Shown piece after piece: positions 6,612-9,350 of a DNA stretch of 9,350 bases; position 1 is the stretch's first letter, and each line of letters begins with the position of its first letter. The notes beneath the pieces were generated by a model. It worked only from the letters and a program-made list of their open reading frames with translations, ran no database searches and was not told the origin of the DNA. The position numbers and the translations under genes are program-made. This DNA is from Kouleothrix aurantiaca (lineage in GTDB: Bacteria; Chloroflexota; Chloroflexia; Chloroflexales; Roseiflexaceae), in NCBI GenBank assembly GCA_001399705.1, contig LJCR01000051.1, positions 1 through 9,350 on the forward strand, given 5' to 3'.

Positions 6612-6983
6612 CTAGATGACCTTGCCGATCTCGCTAGCAGCATCCCGCGCTTCAATTCGCACCATACCCAGATTAGCGCCTTGCTTGAGATTAACGGCCA
6701 GCATGGCCTGATCACCAGCAGGCAGCACAATAAATAGCCCGTTGTTCGCTTTCAGAATTGCCTCTTCGGTCAAACCCAGTTTAAGCTCGCTCGAGACGCG
6801 CCGGCTGACGCCGACCATTGTAGCGGCAACCGCGCCAACGCGATCGGCGTTGACATCGCTGGACATACGCGAGGCCAGCACGATGCCGTCCATGCTTACT
6901 GCGACGCTACCAGTGATGTCGGCGCCGCCATTGGTTGAAAGGCGATCAAGAATTGCCAGAACCTGCTCTTGCCGTGTAGCCAT
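6612..6983 (-). CDS. Roadblock/LC7 domain protein (MglB-like GTPase regulator)
   Basis: A 123-residue single-domain Roadblock/LC7 protein. The order of elements fits the fold: N-terminal helix (QEQVLAILDRLS), strand SVAVSMDGIVLAS (26-38), helix NADRVGAVAATMVGVSRRV (46-63), then strands EEAILKANNGLFIVLPAG (73-90) and QAMLAVNLKQGANLGMVRIEAR (92-113), and a final helix DAASEIGKVI. Homologues include MglB, which stimulates GTP hydrolysis by MglA, and CvnB of the conservons; they act as dimers in the cytosol. With a COG2229 GTPase 1.4 kb downstream on the same strand, the likely job is to bind and regulate that GTPase. ATG 6983 is preceded by AAAGGA at 9 bases. It lies 185 bases after the globin gene, with a hairpin between, so it may have its own promoter; none is clearly visible. 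Confidence 0.9.
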   Translation of the reverse strand: MATRQEQVLAILDRLSTNGGADITGSVAVSMDGIVLASRMSSDVNADRVGAVAATMVGVSRRVSSELKLGLTEEAILKANNGLFIVLPAGDQAMLAVNLKQGANLGMVRIEARDAASEIGKVI

Positions 6984-7085
6984 GTTGAGCTGTCCTTTCG
7001 ATTTCGATACTGATGATTACTAAAGAGGGGTGGTGCCGGAAGGGGGCACGCGTGATGAATGTGAACTGGCGCTAGTTTATGCTGG

Positions 7086-7108
7086 TTGGATGCATTTGTG
7101 CATGCCAA
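7086..7108 (-). terminator. Hairpin after the sensor globin gene
   Basis: TTGGATGCA (7086-7094) pairs with TGCATGCCAA (7099-7108) with one bulged G and a 4-base loop. It lies 60 bases after the globin stop on the minus strand. No T-run follows, so it could be a weak terminator, an mRNA-stabilising hairpin or part of the leader of the Roadblock gene. The rest of the 185-base gap (6984-7168) holds only a smaller 5-bp inverted repeat (GTGCC 7033-7037 / GGCAC 7045-7049) and the Roadblock ribosome site. Confidence 0.4.
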
Positions 7109-7168
7109 ATCATCAGCAAAAGGTTTCCAAACTTGATCGATGGACTATTCGCAATCGCCTGCACCGCC

Positions 7169-7720
7169 CTAGCCCTGGCCCGACAGGAGCAGGCGCGCCA
7201 GGCGCTCGCCGCCCACAAGTTCGGCGAGGTGCTTGAGCTGGTTATCTTCGTAGGCCTGGTTGAAAATTGCAATGTCGAGCGAAAGAACCTTGTGGAAAGC
7301 TTTAATCGCCGCATCGGGGGTGGCGCTGGTCTTTGCTACCTGTTCGCCAAAAGGCATGATCACATCGATCATTGCGAGAGGGTAGCGAACCGGCAGGCCA
7401 ATCCGCACGTGCACATCACCGATTATCAGCCGCTTCTTGGCATACTGCTCGTTGTAATTCCCGCTGAACAGGTCGGTAAACCAATTGGCCACAGCAGTAT
7501 GCAGGCGATCCATCGACGCTTGTTGCAGGTATTCCGCGGTATTGCTATGGCTGAGCAGCCGCTGGTAAAACGCATCGAGCAGGGCAGGAGCGTGTACGCG
7601 GGCGGCACCCTGAAGCGCGCCAAGCGTTGCCGTTTCTTCTGCGCTGAGGTCCATCATCGCAATCAGTTCGGTCAGGATGCTGTCCCCTTTGATATGCCAG
7701 CTTGCATGATCTGTCGACAT
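7169..7720 (-). CDS. Protoglobin / single-domain sensor globin
   Basis: A 183-residue haem globin of the protoglobin/globin-coupled-sensor family, with no output domain attached. A pre-helix region (about 1-25) precedes the core. In the core, DAFYQRLL (49-56) is the B-helix region with aromatic residues at the distal haem side, W80 lies in ANWFTDLFSG, and H104 in IIGDVHVRIGLPVRYP is the expected proximal haem ligand in the F helix. The G and H helices (about 113-165) follow. Family members bind O2, CO or NO; in HemAT and globin-coupled cyclases they drive signalling domains. Here any output must go through a partner protein, and the downstream Roadblock, V4R, PATAN and GTPase genes are the obvious candidates. 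ATG 7720 has a near-perfect AAAGGAGGT site 8 bases upstream, the best in the window, suggesting high expression. It is the first gene of the minus-strand cluster. Confidence 0.92.
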   Translation of the reverse strand: MSTDHASWHIKGDSILTELIAMMDLSAEETATLGALQGAARVHAPALLDAFYQRLLSHSNTAEYLQQASMDRLHTAVANWFTDLFSGNYNEQYAKKRLIIGDVHVRIGLPVRYPLAMIDVIMPFGEQVAKTSATPDAAIKAFHKVLSLDIAIFNQAYEDNQLKHLAELVGGERLARLLLSGQG

Positions 7721-7930
7721 ACGTGTGTACCTCCTTTAACGTGCGAAATACGTGAGAAGCTGGATCGTGGCGCTGAGCGCAGCGATAATGATTTGGCATT
7801 ATCGGGAAGTTCGAGCGGAGGTAGGGCGACCTTACCGCAGGTGAACTGCGTGTATTGTAGGCGTGGGTGGATGCATGCGGAGATAACAATTCGGCAACGA
7901 AATATTGCCAAACTCGCGCTTTTCGCGGCA
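7721..7930 (-). promoter_or_regulatory. Leader/promoter region of the globin-GTPase cluster with CGATAATG inverted repeat
   Basis: This gap, 7721-7930, must contain the promoter of the globin gene. The clearest element is a perfect 8-bp inverted repeat, CGATAATG (7783-7790) and CATTATCG (7797-7804), with a 6-base spacer. It is A/T-rich in its arms, symmetrical like a dimeric regulator site, and centred about 73 bases before the globin start. A second, weaker repeat is GGCAA (7893-7897) / TTGCC (7905-7909). TACAAT-like text is present, but no convincing paired -35/-10 boxes are seen. The repeat could be an operator or a leader hairpin; the regulator is unknown. Confidence 0.45.
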
Positions 7931-7959
7931 AGAAAAAAGCAGCATCGGCTGATGCTGCT
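7931..7959 (-). terminator. Rho-independent terminator of the membrane glycosyltransferase gene
   Basis: On the minus strand a perfect 9-bp stem (7959-7951 with 7946-7938, core AGCAGCATC/GATGCTGCT) with a 4-base loop is followed directly by TTTTTTCT. It begins 23 bases after the stop of the upstream membrane protein gene. This is the only hairpin in the window with a proper T-tract, and it insulates the globin cluster from the gene to the right. Confidence 0.92.
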
Positions 7960-7982
7960 ACGAGAAAGGCGATTGCTATGCG

Positions 7983-9350
7983 CTAAAATGGTTCGGGCGG
8001 GCGAATGCGCCAGGCTAATGCACCGAGCCACAGGGCTGCGCTGACCCAAACAAGGTAGCTGCCCATGGCCAGCACCAGCCAGCGCCCGGCGCGCCCACTA
8101 TGCCAGAGCAGCGTGGCAGAAGCGGATGCGCCAACTGCAATCGCCCATGCCGAGAACATCAGCCAGCGCGTGGAGAGCGTTGAGCCGGAGACGAATGGCA
8201 GCACGGCAAAAAACAGCGCGATCACAAATGTTCCGCCCGCCAGCAGCGCAACGGCCCGACGAGCGGGTATGTTGGCGCCACGCGGCCAGGGCAGGGCCAG
8301 GCTGATCAGTGCCAGCGGAATGGCGAACAAGCCGAAATGCACGCGAAAGCCGGCATCCCACAGCGTATTCCAGAGCAGCGTGCGATCAACTGCGCCGCGC
8401 CCGGCCAGGCCTGTAAGCCCACCCGAGGCTGTGGCGCGCGCCTGTTCAAGAAACAAGCCCGTGTAGGCGCTGTAGAACAAGAGCACAGCAACAAGCTGCG
8501 CCGCCATAAAGACGCCCAGCAATCGCCATCCCACACTCCAGGCTACGCGCCGCCTGATTGCGGCCACCAGCAGCGCCAGCAGGCCAATGCCGCTGAGCAG
8601 CGACATATTCATCCAAAAGCCAAAATGCCCAAGGTAGACGATTGATTGGAGGAAAAACAGGGCGGCGAGCGACAGCGGCCAGGCGACTTTCGCGTTTGGC
8701 GCTGCGGGTTCTGATTTCGTGCCGGCGAGCGCGCGCCAGAGCAGAACCAGCGCAGCAATCAGCAGAAGGTGCGCCCACTGCGCAAAGATGTGCGTGCTGA
8801 AATTCCAGAACGTGGTCATGAGTGTGGCGGCGCTGAAGCTGTAGATTCCGGCCGCCAGCAGCCCGCGCCGGGCTGGCTGCGCTGTTCTCCGCTCACCTGA
8901 ACTCGTGGCAATGGCATAAACGAGCACAGGGCTGGCGGCATCGAGCAGTGCGCCGCCGAGCTGGAGCAGCACGCGCCGATCCAGGCCGGTGAGCGAGAAT
9001 GGCGCGAGCAGCAGGTAAAACGCCGGCGGGTACGGGAAATCGACGCCGCGATTGCGCGAAAGCAGCAGCACGTTGCCATTCAGCACGTCGAAGTAGCGGT
9101 TGACGTGGAAGCCAATGTCGCCCCACATGGCGAACGGGTAGATTTTGCCGCCGTAGTGCGTGGTAAACACCGCCAGCGCGATCAGGAGCAGGCCGGTGCG
9201 CGCAAAACCCGGCACTGGCGGGGCCAAACGCGCGTACAGCGCGCCAAGCCGTGGACGCAGCCAGCCGGCCAGCACGAGCGCCAGCGCGGCGGCAGCCAGG
9301 ATCGCGGCGATCAGCGCGCCCGCGGCGCCGAGCGGGATGAAGCGCGCCAC
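7983..9350 (-). CDS. Polytopic membrane protein, GT-C/ArnT-like glycosyltransferase, 5' partial
   Basis: At least 455 residues of an integral membrane protein are visible. The gene starts beyond the right edge: the first visible codon is GTG at 9350, probably internal, with no ribosome site readable. About eleven to twelve hydrophobic helices can be seen. Two features suggest the GT-C fold of lipid-dependent glycosyltransferases (PMT/ArnT/GT39-like). One is the extracytoplasmic loop after an early helix, with MWGDIGFHVNRYFDVLNGN, where acidic residues take the place of the usual catalytic Asp. The other is RGVDFPYPPAFYLLLAPF, a conserved Tyr-Pro-Pro loop. Such enzymes move sugars from polyprenyl phosphate carriers outside the membrane; the acceptor is not deducible. 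It ends in RIRPPEPF at TAG 7985-7983 and is followed by a strong terminator. It may instead be an uncharacterised membrane protein of similar topology. Confidence 0.7.
   Translation of the reverse strand: MARFIPLGAAGALIAAILAAAALALVLAGWLRPRLGALYARLAPPVPGFARTGLLLIALAVFTTHYGGKIYPFAMWGDIGFHVNRYFDVLNGNVLLLSRNRGVDFPYPPAFYLLLAPFSLTGLDRRVLLQLGGALLDAASPVLVYAIATSSGERRTAQPARRGLLAAGIYSFSAATLMTTFWNFSTHIFAQWAHLLLIAALVLLWRALAGTKSEPAAPNAKVAWPLSLAALFFLQSIVYLGHFGFWMNMSLLSGIGLLALLVAAIRRRVAWSVGWRLLGVFMAAQLVAVLLFYSAYTGLFLEQARATASGGLTGLAGRGAVDRTLLWNTLWDAGFRVHFGLFAIPLALISLALPWPRGANIPARRAVALLAGGTFVIALFFAVLPFVSGSTLSTRWLMFSAWAIAVGASASATLLWHSGRAGRWLVLAMGSYLVWVSAALWLGALAWRIRPPEPF

Noticed and set aside
7879..7893. Text GATAACAATT resembling half of the E. 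coli lac operator
   Set aside because: A short chance match; no symmetric partner, no LacI-type gene and no sugar-use gene nearby.
7079..8044. Plus-strand open frame of 321 codons
   Set aside because: It is antisense to the protoglobin gene, which has a clear family match and an excellent ribosome site. The plus-strand product is low-quality sequence without recognisable motifs.
1..9350. CRISPR arrays, tRNA or rRNA genes, insertion sequences, integrases
   Set aside because: I saw no regularly spaced repeats, tRNA-like cloverleafs, rRNA text, transposase or recombinase motifs, or terminal inverted repeats with target duplications.

Overview
The window looks like a piece of a Chloroflexota genome, most likely class Chloroflexia (Roseiflexus/Kouleothrix/Herpetosiphon-like). 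This is inferred from gene content: PATAN/DUF4388 proteins with a small GTPase, a Roadblock protein and a V4R protein, next to a CrtD-type carotenoid desaturase. It could not be tested by search. The flanks are GC-rich, while the central signalling genes are visibly lower in GC.

Left part (1-2051). The window opens with the last codons of a short-chain dehydrogenase. A LutA-type cysteine-rich (CCG-domain) protein follows, but its 3' end runs into the antisense strand of a truncated ABC-2 permease around 742-765. Both genes lose their native ends at the same GC-rich block, so this is either a recombination/deletion scar or an assembly chimera. The permease is tightly coupled to an intact COG4586-type ABC ATPase on the minus strand.

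Carotenoid gene (2191-3701). Divergent from the ATPase is a CrtD-like FAD-dependent carotenoid desaturase. Its C-terminal dinucleotide-binding motif is present but out of frame, with a frameshift near 3592-3597. Its native stop shares the palindrome CTATAG with the stop of the next, convergent gene.

Central signalling block (3696-7720, all minus strand). In transcription order it holds: a single-domain sensor globin (protoglobin), a Roadblock/LC7 (MglB-like) protein, a V4R-domain protein, PATAN/DUF4388 protein B, a COG2229/CvnD-like small GTPase, and PATAN/DUF4388 protein A. Most genes have good Shine-Dalgarno sites. The GTPase is translationally coupled to PATAN protein B. Perfect inverted repeats lie between several genes and could tune expression within the cluster. 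No histidine kinase is present. I read the block as a candidate haem-globin-linked small-GTPase switch: globin and V4R as ligand sensors, Roadblock as GTPase regulator, PATAN proteins as adaptors. This is the most interesting content of the window.

Right part (7931-9350). A clear rho-independent terminator ends a minus-strand gene for a large polytopic membrane protein resembling GT-C/ArnT-type glycosyltransferases. Its start lies beyond the right edge.
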